Shown here: positions 1 through 10,559 of the stretch, piece after piece
Numbering within the stretch: the stretch's first letter is position 1
Layout of the letters: each line of letters begins with the position of its first letter
NCBI GenBank assembly: GCA_035578905.1
Contig: JAQJVL010000514.1
Span: forward strand, 248,001-312,000
Origin: Stictocephala bisonia
Taxonomy: Eukaryota > Arthropoda > Insecta > Hemiptera > Membracidae
Direction of reading: 5' to 3'
DNA length: 64,000 nt
Notes under the pieces: model-generated
What the model saw: only the letters and a program-made list of their open reading frames with translations
Told to the model about the DNA's origin: nothing
Databases searched by the model: none
Program-made: the position numbers and the translations under genes

Positions 1-409
1 TTTATGTTTTATAAATAGTTTTAACTAATTACTAACGTACGGATTATAGTAACAAGAGAATTTAAACCCAATAACAACAAAATGATATAAGCTAAAGTTG
101 TTTTTGTATTTACGTTTAAATATACCACACACACTTGCAACCCTCGCACCAGAAACTGTGATCATACACTCAAATCTACGTCTTCGTACAGTTTTCTTAC
201 CAACAAAAAACAACATCCTGGACTCGAAAGTGATAACCGCCCACCCCGGGCTTTGCTTGTCTCGGGCACAAGAACAAGTTTAAAGACTCAAATATAACTT
301 CGCTCTTCTTCTGCAAAAAGTATGCACATCAGCTCATGACATGAGTGCAAAATCACCGCAATCCGAAACTGAAAACCACAATTTAAATACTATTAGGATT
401 ACTGAATTG
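1..409. other. AT-rich sequence, no gene seen
   Basis: No frame here looks coding on either strand. The two short open frames overlap in antisense and have no recognisable domain. I see no tandem repeat. Confidence 0.5.
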
Positions 410-442
410 TCTCCCCCATCCCCACCCCACCCCACTCTACCC
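410..442 (-). other. Potential G-quadruplex (minus strand)
   Basis: The plus strand has five C runs separated by one or two bases (CCCCC AT CCCC A CCCC A CCCC, then CCC). The minus strand therefore carries four or more closely spaced G runs, which fits the standard G-quadruplex pattern. Whether it folds or has a role is unknown. Confidence 0.5.
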
Positions 443-819
443 TACCATTCGGACTAGTACGACTGATAATTTAAATGTGTATAAAAAAACTTCAATTCAA
501 AGATAAATATGTCAGGAATATATGTCGATGTCACTCCATTTCAATTCGCAAACTGTGAACACGAAATGCATTTGCCCTTGAAGAATCACTATTTTTTTTA
601 ACTTAGTAACCTGATTTACCACTGTACTTGTATGAGCGTTTGAGTGGGCCAATGCAACCGTTCATGTGTAGGTGGGTTGGAGAGCGGGCATTTTTTCTGC
701 AATGTAAGTAGTTTTTCGACGATATCTCGAGAAATAGTTGTCGTAAAATAAAATTGTCAAATTCGTGTTCAGCGTTAAAACCTACACGAACATTTGAGAA
801 CAAGGGGTCGTTTAAAATG

Positions 820-1040
820 GCTGGAAGGGCCCGGTGACCTGGTCACACAGCGGCTGGCTACGGTCCGGTTACGGTCCAACCGGTGACAAATGGCTAGTTC
901 GCTTCGCTTTCGTCCACTGCCGTATTTGCACGTCAGACTCGTGGCGCGGACACAGACGCACCGTCGGTGTCTTACATAAGCGATAATCAGTTTCATTTTC
1001 CAACCCCTTCCACTACTCGGTCGGCCATCTTTGATATATT
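820..1040. other. CpG-containing GC-rich patch
   Basis: This roughly 220-bp stretch is clearly richer in G, C and CpG than its AT-rich surroundings. A minus-strand open frame of about 91 codons covers it (775-1050), with no domain I recognise. It could be a transposon fragment, an exon or a promoter-like patch; nothing seen decides between these. A single 36-bp-minisatellite-like monomer lies just upstream, near 618-655. Confidence 0.35.
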
Positions 1041-1495
1041 TTCTAAACAACCAATGTCAAAAGGATAAGACACTATTTTATGTATTTTCCAATCAAATTA
1101 CGTTTGATATATATTTTTGTTGTAACGGAGAACGTTTACTATTTTTTTTTATTATTTTTTTTTAACTAATTTGGGTAAACCTATTAGTAATCAACATTAA
1201 TCGTTTCCAGGATTCGATATCATTTATAGTGTTGAAATCGGCTGATGAGTAATACTTGAAAGGATTAAGAGATAAGTGGATGTGTTTTTCTTGAGAAAAT
1301 TTAACGTTGTTCATTAGGAGAAAAGTTGCATGCTAGCTGGAATTCGCTAGAATCTCTGATCACTCCATATTAAGAACATAAGAGCATAATTTTGTTTCTA
1401 GTTCAAAAAATTAAATAGATCGAGATATTGCTGAATAGATTCGATAAGCTACATATTAAAATTTAAAATTTTGATTGAAGGTAATAAACCAGGCC

Positions 1496-1626
1496 TATGA
1501 CACCTTGACGACCATCACACGAGTCAGGTGACCTTCAGGAGAGTCCCCTAGGTCCGGAAGACATCTCCCCACTTCCTGCCCAGCCTTCCTTTGCCAGGAA
1601 CAACATCTGCTTGCAAGGTGTCATGC
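1496..1626. repeat. Short inverted repeat of about 130 bp
   Basis: ATGACACCTTG near 1497 is the exact reverse complement of CAAGGTGTCAT near 1615. The arms enclose a GC-richer interior. This could be a tiny MITE-like or snap-back element. No flanking duplication was identified. Confidence 0.35.
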
Positions 1627-1744
1627 TGACGGAGTGCACAGAACAATACATAGGATATATTTACTACCCTATTACTGTTGTTGCAAATACAAGACTGAAT
1701 CGAACAGAGTAAAATGGAATATTCGGCTTGACTCCCTGCAAGCG

Positions 1745-1913
1745 TTGGTCAATACCACTGTACTTCTATGAGTAGGAGGTACGTCAATAACACTGTACTT
1801 GTATGGGTAGGAGGGTTGGTCAATTCCACTGTACTTCTATGAGTAGGAGGTACGTCAATAACACTGTACTTGTATGGGTAGGAGGGTTGGTCAATACCAC
1901 TGTACTTCTAATG
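1745..1913 (+). repeat. 36-bp minisatellite, locus 1
   Basis: About 4.5 copies of a 35-36-bp unit built around CACTGTACTTSTATGRGTAG, with two alternating versions (one ending near GGTACGTCAATA, the other GGGTTGGTCAAT). The core matches the 36-bp arrays at 8.2 kb (opposite strand) and 57.0 kb. Confidence 0.8.
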
Positions 1914-2196
1914 TACTTAAGTTTTAAAAGCTTACATTAAGAATACTATAAACAAAATTGTGTCTATCTTTATTTTGATGATGTTCATAATTTATATGCA
2001 CAGAGTTTAGAAGCAAATGCATCAGACGAACTATCACAATATTGTGTAGCATTTATTCATGTTTTTTTTTGTATGATTGATGGACAACCCTGCTTTTTAA
2101 ATCATAACTATTAATAATACTATCTTAAATAATTATAGCAGTAAATTATTATTGAAACATTAACTGTGACTTTTAGTTTTCTCTAAACAATGTAGA
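1914..2196. other. AT-rich spacer
   Basis: Unique-looking AT-rich sequence between two tandem arrays. No gene or RNA signal seen. Confidence 0.5.
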
Positions 2197-3027
2197 TTGC
2201 AACTGAAAGTTATTATGACATTCACCTGTCGCAAATGAAAGTTATTATAGCTTTCACAAGTCACAACTGAAATGTATTATGACATTCACAGGTCACAGCT
2301 GAAAGTTCTTACGGCATTCACAGGTCGCAACTGAAAAGTTATTATAGCTTTCACAAGTCGCAACTGAAATGTATTATGACATTCACAGATCGCAGCTGAA
2401 AGTTCTTACGGCATTCACATGTCGCAACTGAAAGTTAATTATGACATTCACCGGTCGCAAATGAAAGTTATTATAGCTTTCACAAGTCGCAACTGAAATG
2501 TATTATGACATTCACAGATCGCAGCTGAAAGTTCTTACGGCATTCACATGTCGCAACTGAAAGTTAATTATGACATTCACCGGTCGCAAATGAAAGTTAT
2601 TATAGCTTTCACAAGTCGCAACTGAAATGTATTATGACATTCACAGGTCACAGCTGAAAGTTATTATGGCATTCACAGGTTGAAACTGAAAGTTATTATG
2701 AGATTCACAGGTTCAGCTGAAAGTAATTACGAAATTAACAGGTCGAAATGAAAGTTATTATGATATTTACAGGTTACAGCTGAAAGTTATTATGACATTC
2801 ACAGGTAGCAACTGAAAGTTATTATGACATTCACATGTAACAGCTGAAAGTTATTATGACATTCACCGGTAGCAGCTGAAAGTTATTATGACATTCACAG
2901 GTAGCAGCTGAAAGTTATTATGACATTCACAGGTAGCAGCTGAAAGTTATTATGACATTCATAGGTAACAGCTGAAAGTTATTATGGCATTCATAGGTAA
3001 CAGCTGAAAGTTATTCCAGCAACTGAA
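2197..3027 (+). repeat. 32-bp tandem repeat array
   Basis: About 26 copies of a roughly 32-bp unit reading CAGCTGAAAGTTATTATGAC then ATTCACAGGTMG. The left two-thirds contains a higher-order repeat of about four units (near 2,340-2,620), recognisable by the order of AGCTTTCACAAGTC, GTATTATGACATTC and GTTCTTACGGC variants. The right third is nearly homogeneous. Confidence 0.9.
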
Positions 3028-4802
3028 CTATTTAAAGTGCCAGGAGTTAAACAGAAATACTTACATGTACAAATGCGATATAGTAGCTGTGTGGAATCAG
3101 TTAGCCACAATGCCCACATTGTACAAAGAGTGATTTACATTCCCACGCAGGACATATATTTCATTAATCAACTACAATTTCCCGGAGAGAATGTGCATTA
3201 ATGGTTTACATTACCCCGCAAACCCCCTTCCCCCACACTAGGGTTCGTTATTAGCAAGTAGAACATTTAATTTACATTATTTTATTTCATGTATACAGTA
3301 CAAGTAAACGTCACACAACACACATTTATTACAATATAAGCACAAAAAGCACAAATATATTTTAGTCTCATCTGCACCTGTTTATTTTATTCTCAATCTC
3401 CAAAACTATTGAATTAGTAGAATACTTTACAATTATGAAATAGGCCGACTAAACGTCTATTTGTTTTTCACCTATCGGATCGTCTAAATAAATGTCTTTT
3501 TCAAATTAATGTCGTGGTTAAATATTAAATCAAACTTACTTTACTATGTATATCAATCTCAACTTACTTTACTATGTATATCAATCTCAACTTATTTTAA
3601 AATCATAACACTAATTTATACGCCAATGAATTCACCATCTTAAAAAACCTTTATCAATATTAGACGCCTCTTAAAATATGAAAATATAAGAAAAGTTGCC
3701 ATTTCAAAAAGTTCTACATTGACTCAAGTAAGTCAACTATAGTTATGGTAAACATTTAAACCGTCATTCTGTGAGGGTATTTTAATATATTTGAAATTAA
3801 TAATAACCCTATTAAGAATAAAATAATGTATTTAGTGAAATATGACATGGAGAAAGGAATATACTTTTATACTTAGGAGAGGACAAGAGAAATTGTGTTC
3901 ACCCCCTAATAATATTTATCACAGAACTGCTATTTATAATATTAGAATAATGTACATTTCCACGTAGAAAATTGAATTGGCCTTAATCAAACGTTGCATG
4001 TTAAACAGCGCATATCACAATGGCTTGTTTAGATCTAGTACATTTAATAAACATAGAGTTAATGTAATTGTCAATGATGGACAGAGAGCTGCAATGATCA
4101 ATACTCCCCCAGCCAGTAAATTCGTCTACCTGGTACAGTTAGATATTGTAAGTAACTGGTGGATTACTGAACAATCCGACCAGCTTTGAACTTGATCAAA
4201 ACGAGCCCTTATTACTTCTGACTAATATACTTCAATAATAATAAGGGAATACAAACAAATTGCAAGCCCTGTTATCAGCAACTTTTTCAAAGAAATTTTA
4301 GAAATTGTTTTATTTTACAACCAATGGGGAGGATTATAAAAAAATATTTTAATACGCCTTTTTTTAAATAATACCTTCAACAATCTTACGATTTGAATTA
4401 ACAGATATACAACAGCTCATTCTCGAGCAACGTCGAGTTGGCTTATCGCCCGGAGTTATCGGCGTTGCACAACTTACTTTGTAAAGTTAACTACAAGGCG
4501 GGGTTTTCACTTCGACACGACGACGACGTAGCGTGCAACCTCGTCGTCTGGAACAGAGAGTAATAACATTTGATTGTCGAACACGAAATAGTCCAGTAGA
4601 CAGGATAATGTTGAGGCGGGGCTGGGGCATGCAACAAGTGAATTGACGACCAGACAACGCCTGGACTGTGGACAAGTTCAGGAAGTCAATATTAACGATA
4701 TTATGATAGTGTCTTCAGAAACTTCATCAGGTATGATCATCATAGTATTATCTTTGAGGTTCAATATGATCAGAATTCGGGCTCGCCAATGCCCGTTTGA
4801 TG
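3028..4802. other. AT-rich intergenic sequence
   Basis: No convincing gene. Contains a 27-bp direct duplication near 3,535-3,600 (core CTTACTTTACTATGTATATC). A locally GC-richer, CpG-containing stretch at about 4,420-4,680 has short frames without recognisable domains. Confidence 0.45.
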
Positions 4803-6368
4803 ATGATGTGTGTACAACCTTCATCAGATGTGTTCATCAGTTTATTCTTAGTTTATTTATTATCATAAGACATACCCTACAGTACCTTATCTGTACAACC
4901 TTCATCAGATGTGTTCATCAGTTTATTCTTAGTTTATTTATTATCATAAGACATACTCTACAGTACCTGTCTGTTGTCTGTACAACCTTCATCAGATGTT
5001 TTCATCAGTTTATTCTTAGTTTATTTATTATCATAAGACATACTCTACAGTACCTGTCTGTTGTCTGTACAACCTTCATCAGATGTTTTCATCAGTTTAT
5101 TCTTAGTTTATTTATTATCATAAGACATACTCTACAGTAGCTGTCTGTTGTCTGTACAACCTTCATCAGGTGTTTTCATCAGTTTATTCTTAGTTTATTT
5201 ATTATCATAAGACATACTCTACAGTACCTGTCTGTTGACTGTACAACCTTCATCAGATGTGTTCATCAGTTTATTCTTAGTTTATTTATTATCATAAGAC
5301 ATACTCTACAGTAGCCTACTTGTCTGTTGTCTGTACAACCTTCATCAGATGTTTTCATCAGTTTATTCTTAGTTTATTTATTATCATAAGACATACTCTA
5401 CAGTACCTGTCTGTTGACTGTACAACCTTCATCAGATGTGTTCATCAGTTTATTCTTAGTTTATTTATTATCATAAGACATACTCTACAGTAGCCTACCT
5501 GTCTGTTGTCTGTACAACCTTCATCAGATGTGTTCATCAGTTTATTCTTAGTTTATTTATTATCATAAGACATACTCTACAGTACCTATCTGTTGTCTGT
5601 ACAACCTTCATCAGATGTGTTCATCAGTTTATTCTTAGTTTATTTATTATCATAAGACATACTCTACAGTAGCCTACCTGTCTGTTGTCTGTACAACCTT
5701 CATCAGATGTGTTCATCAGTTTATTCTTAGTTTATTTATTATCATAAGACATACTCTACAGTAGCCTACCTGTCGTCTGTACAACCTTCATCAGATGTTT
5801 TCATCAGTTTATTCTTAGTTTATTTATTATCATAAGACATACTCTACAGTACCTGTCTGTTGACTGTACAACCTTCATCAGATGTGTTCATCAGTTTATT
5901 CTTAGTTTATTTATTATCATAAGACATACTCTACAGTAGCCTACTTGTCTGTTGTCTGTACAACCTTCATCAGATGTGTTCATCAGTTTATTCTTAGTTT
6001 ATTTATTATCATAAGACATACTCTACAGTAGCCTACCTGTCTGTTGTCTGTACAACCTTCATCAGATGTGTTCATCAGTTTATTCTTAGTTTATTTATTA
6101 TCATAAGACATACTCTACAGTACCTGTCTGTTGTCTGTACAACCTTCATCAGATGTGTTCATCAGTTTATTCTTAGTTTATTTATTATCATAAGACATAC
6201 TCTACAGTAGCCTACCTGTCTGTTGTCTGTACAACCTTCATCAGATGTTTACATCAGTTTATTCTTAGTTTATTTATTATCATAAGACATACTCTACAGT
6301 ACCTGTCTGTTGTCTGTACAACCTTCATCAGATGTGTTCATCAGTTTATTCTTAGTTTATTTTATTTA
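4803..6368 (+). repeat. 88/92-bp satellite, segment 1
   Basis: About 17 tandem copies. Each unit contains GTCTGTACAACCTTCATCAG, GTTCATCAGTTTATTC, TTATCATAAGACATAC and TCTACAGTA. Two length classes differ by a four-base GCCT step near the end (CAGTACCTGTC against CAGTAGCCTACCTGTC). Sites alternate between GATGTGTTC and GATGTTTTC. The class with a length not divisible by three, plus stops, breaks most frames; the 165-codon frame at 4643-5140 is a by-product. Confidence 0.95.
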
Positions 6369-7062
6369 TGTCTTATGATAATAAATTTTAATACCCTATA
6401 AATACTTATTCACTGTATCATATATTTATTTCAGATAACATAGTAAAGTATACATATTTGGCAGACGTGGGAAAGTTAACAATTATTTTTAACTGAATAA
6501 ATTCTTGGACAAACAACAATGGGACACGTTGGGTGTGTCTACTAATTATGGGCAGGGCAGGAAGATGGCGGAAAGGGATGGGATGTGACTCATGACTTTG
6601 TTTGTCGGCGAATACTTGGGATTGAGGAAAACGCCCGGTCTAACCAAGCCTGATATTTGGTTAGTCATAAATTGTTTCGTTTTTATTTTGTTTCCTATTA
6701 TTGTATTATATAGCTATACTGTTAGGGTTAGGATAACATTAAATTTAGAGTTAAGGTTTAAGCTATTTATGTTTTTAAATTAGTGTTTATATTTTGAAGA
6801 ATTGGGATTTTTTATTTTAAATTAATATTATTTGCTCATGCGCATATTAAGATTTATTTGAAAAGAAGGAACCTCTAAAACAGGCATTGCCTTAGGAGGT
6901 CCTAGTATTTTCTTGAAATATGTAATTTATGAAAGGTTTTGTTCTAGTAGTATAAGTTTTATTTTGTTAACAGAGAATTAAGAAGAAACCTTTTTATGTT
7001 TGAATGTAATTATATGTATTTTATGTATATATTTCGAGAAAATAAATATATTCTTATTCTTA
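6369..7062 (+). mobile_element. Insert in the 88/92-bp satellite; probable non-LTR retroelement 3' end
   Basis: Non-satellite DNA interrupts the array. Its left edge carries TGTCTTATGATAATAAA, the reverse complement of part of the satellite unit, so the junction is rearranged. Its right end looks like a retroelement 3' tail: AATAAATATATTC followed by degenerate TTATTC repeats directly abutting resumed satellite. Tails of this kind are typical of arthropod non-LTR retrotransposons. No reverse-transcriptase frame is present, so it would be 5'-truncated. The 63-codon frame at 6592-6783 has no recognisable domain. Confidence 0.4.
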
Positions 7063-7995
7063 TTTTTATTCTATTCTTAGTTTATTGATTATCATAAGAC
7101 ATACTCTACAGTAGCCTACCTGTCTGTTGTCTGTACAACCTTCATCAGATGTGTTCATCAGTTTATTCTTAGTTAATTTATTATCATAAGACATACTCTA
7201 CAGTAGCCTACCTGTCTGTTGTCTGTACAACCTTCATCAGATGTGTTCATCAGTTTATTCTTAGTTTATTTATTATCATAAGACATACTCTACAGTAGCC
7301 TACCTGTCTGTTGTCTGTACAACCTTCATCAGATGTGTTCATCAGTTTATTCTTAGTTTATTTATTATCATAAGACATACTCTACAGTAGCCTACCTGTC
7401 TGTTGTCTGTACAACCTTCATCAGATGTTTTCATCAGTTTATTCTTAGTTTATTTATTATCATAAGACATACTCTACAGTACCTGTCTGTTGTCTGTACA
7501 ACCTTCATCAGATGTTTTCATCAGTTTATTCTTAGTTTATTTATTATCATAAGACATACTCTACAGTAGCCTACCTGTCTGTTGTCTGTACAAACTTCAT
7601 CAGATGTGTTCATCAGTTTATTCTTAGTTTATTTATTATCATAAGACATACTCTACAGTACCTGTCTGTTGTCTGTACAACCTTCATCAGATGTGTTCAT
7701 CAGTTTATTCTTAGTTTATTTATTATCATAAGACATACTCTACAGTAGCCTACCTGTCTGTTGTCTGTACAACCTTCATCAGATGTTTTCATCAGTTTAT
7801 TCTTAGTTTATTTATTATCATAAGACATACTCTACAGTACCTGTCTGTTGTCTGTACAACCTTCATCAGATGTGTTCATCAGTTTATTCTTAGTTTATTT
7901 ATTATCATAAGACATACTCTACAGTACCTGTCTGTTGTCTGAACAACCTTCATCAGATGTTTTCATCAGTTTATTCTTAGTTTATTTATTATCAT
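7063..7995 (+). repeat. 88/92-bp satellite, segment 2
   Basis: About ten more copies of the same unit and in the same orientation as segment 1. The array stops abruptly inside a unit at TTATTATCATTACATT. Confidence 0.95.
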
Positions 7996-8225
7996 TACAT
8001 TAAATATAACAAAGCCATTGTAAGGGATGGTCTTCATATCGCTACAAAAGTTAATACAATCTTGTTTTTTAAGCAGACATTTAAAATGTTTGATAAATTC
8101 ACAACTCTTTAGTTACACTACTCATAGTTCGGTATAAATATGGAGAATATTTCACGTAATTTGTCATGTTTTTCTTACATATTTTTAGCGTCACTTTATA
8201 TGAACTTTCCAATATTCTTTTGAAC
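7996..8225. other. AT-rich insert between satellite segments
   Basis: Non-satellite sequence separating segment 2 from the 36-bp minisatellite that precedes segment 3. No gene seen. Confidence 0.5.
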
Positions 8226-8384
8226 ACGCTACTGATCCACTCATCCACCCATACACGTACAATGGTACTAACCCACCCGCCCACCCATACACGTACAATG
8301 GTACTAACCAAACCGCCCACCCATACACGTACAATGGTACTAACCAATCCGCCCACCCATACACGTACAATGGTACTAAGTACT
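8226..8384 (-). repeat. 36-bp minisatellite, locus 2
   Basis: Four-plus copies of a 36-bp unit. Read on the minus strand the unit starts GTACGTGTATGGGTGGG, matching the plus-strand unit at 57.0 kb in both core and period. Because 36 is divisible by three, frames stay open on both strands here; they are not evidence of a protein. Confidence 0.9.
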
Positions 8385-8710
8385 TGTCTGTTGTCTGTAC
8401 AACCTTCATCAGATGTTTTCATCAGTTTATTCTTAGTTTATTTATTATCATAAGACATACTCTACAGTACCTGTCTGTTGTCTGTACAACCTTCATCAGA
8501 TGTTTTCATCAGTTTATTCTTAGTTTATTTATTATCATAAGACATACTTTACAGTACCTGTCTGTTGTCTGTACAACCTTCATCAGATGTGTTCATCAGT
8601 TTATTCTTAGTTTATTTATTATCATAAGACATACTCTACAGTACCTGTCTGTTGTCTGTACAACCTTCATCAGATGTGTTCATCAGTTTCTTCTTGGTTT
8701 ATTTAAGATC
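8385..8710 (+). repeat. 88/92-bp satellite, segment 3
   Basis: Three to four copies of the satellite unit, with a diverged last unit (TTTCTTCTTGGTTTATTTAAG and beyond). Divergence at the terminal unit is normal for a satellite edge. Confidence 0.9.
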
Positions 8711-9393
8711 AGAAGATGTATTCTACGGTGCCAATTTGATGGTCTTGTCTGTACAGCGATGTTTGAAACTTTGATCGCTCAAACATCAAAGATCTTATAA
8801 GGTAAATTCAGTTTTGGATAGTGACAAAAAGAATAATCAAATAGCTTTTTGTTTTTTATACGAAATATTTAACACTACACAAAGTAAGATTCTTGTACCA
8901 AAGGATGTATTGTTAATAAATTATTAGAATATTCAAACCAAATGTAACCTAATTCAATTATCTTTGTGGTATTTGTTACCTTTAATAAGTAAAACCACAT
9001 AAATGTTCATTGGAGCAGAATTTATTTTACACTAACTAATTGAAATATAAATCAGTTCACACATAGATGTTCATTAGAACTTATTATTTCCTAAGTAAAA
9101 TTATTACATTATGTTTTATTTAATGACTAAAACAAACATTTATTAACAATAACAAAGACCGTCACGACATAGCCACGGGCGACAGATAGCTGGAAACACC
9201 AATTATTCTGGTGTTTCTGGAAACACAATTGTTATTTTATATCTTATATATACAAACATATATATTTTTATAACTCAATTTTTCTTTACTTGTTAAATAA
9301 CTTTTTTTTATCGCGTGATGGTTTACGAAAGTTATAAAATACACAATTAATACTGAGTACTACAATATAGAATTTGTGCTACGAACTTTTAAA
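8711..9393. other. AT-rich sequence with a small hairpin
   Basis: No gene seen. A hairpin lies at 9193-9217 (GAAACACCA, loop ATTATTC, TGGTGTTTC), a perfect 9-bp stem. Confidence 0.45.
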
Positions 9394-9840
9394 AACATAT
9401 TAGTGAACAGATGTAGTCCTTCAAACATATTAGTGAACAGATGTAGTCCTTCAAACATATTAGTGAACAGAAGTAGTCCTTCAAACATATTAGTGAACAG
9501 ATGTAGTCCTTCAAACATATTAGTGAACAGATGTAGTCCTTCAAACATATTAGTGAACAGATGTAGTCCTTCAAACATATTAGTGAAAACATATTAGTGA
9601 ACAGATGTAGTCCTTCAAACATATTAGTGAACAGATGTAGTCCTTCAAACATATTAGTGAACAGAAGTAGTCCTTCAAACATATTAGTGAACAGATGTAG
9701 TCCTTCAAACATATTAGTGAACAGATGTAGTCCTTCAAACATATTAGTGAACAGATGTAGTCCTTCAAACATATTAGTGAACAGATGTAGTCCTTCAAAC
9801 ATATTAGTGAACAGATGTAGTCCTCCAAACATAAATCCTT
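9394..9840 (+). repeat. 30-bp minisatellite
   Basis: About 14-15 copies of ACATATTAGTGAACAGATGT followed by AGTCCTTCAA. The array is two blocks: the AGAAGTAGT variant is the third unit in each (near 9468 and 9661), and a truncated junction (GTGAAAACATATTAG) separates them near 9586-9596. A duplication of about 193 bp explains this. The period of exactly ten codons keeps frames open on both strands, so I do not call these proteins. Confidence 0.95.
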
Positions 9841-10195
9841 CAAACACAATTATTAAGTGGAATTTTCAAATAGAATTCAGTTTATTTTACAACATGGGAA
9901 ATATGCAACATGCTACGAGTACAGAGGGTGGCTAATCTGAACACAATGCGCCCTTAACAAGACCGGTTTACATGGGCAGGGTTGACGAACATTCCAATAA
10001 TCAACTGCGTCCATTAATGTTTGTGTAATCCAGCAGAGTGGCCTATACTTAACACTACGAAGTTAACAGAATACAACGCATTAGAGATAGGTTCTTACAA
10101 CTATTTTAACTATTGACAGTAACTGTGCTCGCGTAAATTGAGATCGAGTTATACCCTTGATTATATCACTACTTACAAATACATATATATATATC
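9841..10195. other. AT-rich sequence, no gene seen
   Basis: Unique-looking sequence after the minisatellite; only short frames. Confidence 0.45.
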
Positions 10196-10400
10196 TCATT
10201 TACTGTAATACGAATATTTGTGCCAGTAATTTCGCTAGTTCGCGAGGCCTGCTATTAAATCTGGTTTAAACTGCATTACATTTACATGGGACGAAACTGG
10301 CGTTCCACAATGGACCACACAACAGTTGATATTTTGAGACAACAAAATTTAGAGTCCAATGGCCAGGTCACGAGGGATCCAAACCACGATATTTACGTCA
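10196..10400 (+). repeat. Dispersed repeat family C, copy 1
   Basis: Shares an ordered set of motifs with copies at 20.4 and 28.06 kb: AATACGAATATTTGTGCC, TGGTTTAAACTGCATTACAT, CTCCACAATGGACCACA-like text and CAGTTGATATTTTGAGAC. No coding capacity. The family type is unknown; a SINE or MITE remnant is possible. Confidence 0.65.
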
Positions 10401-10537
10401 TATTTCAGAACGCTATGTTGACACGAAGTTTAAGTTCGATATTTCGTTCTCCCTCAACTTCGGACGCCTGTTCGTGAGCTCTCGCAATTCATCATCTCCT
10501 GTAACTCAAACAACTTTCCCTAAAGTAACTGGATTAA

Positions 10538-10559
10538 GGGGGAGGGTGGGGTAGGGGGG
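10538..10559 (+). other. Potential G-quadruplex (plus strand)
   Basis: Four G runs (GGGGG A GGG T GGGG TA GGGGGG) with loops of one or two bases fit the strict G-quadruplex pattern. It stands alone in AT-rich DNA. Confidence 0.55.

Noticed and set aside
4643..5140. 165-codon plus-strand frame with repeated CTTFIRC blocks
   Set aside because: It is a read-through of the 88/92-bp satellite; the open frame is lost as soon as unit length changes, and there is no domain.
6720..6732. Telomere-like GTTAGGGTTAGG
   Set aside because: Only two units occur, with no array and no arthropod TTAGG run.
8099..8453. Frames with repeated STIVRVWVGG or THTRTMVLT segments
   Set aside because: These are translations of the 36-bp minisatellite in three different frames.
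9389..9849. Overlapping frames on both strands with 10-residue repeats
   Set aside because: The 30-bp period is exactly ten codons, so an absence of stops in one unit is copied to all; several mutually antisense frames cannot all be genes.
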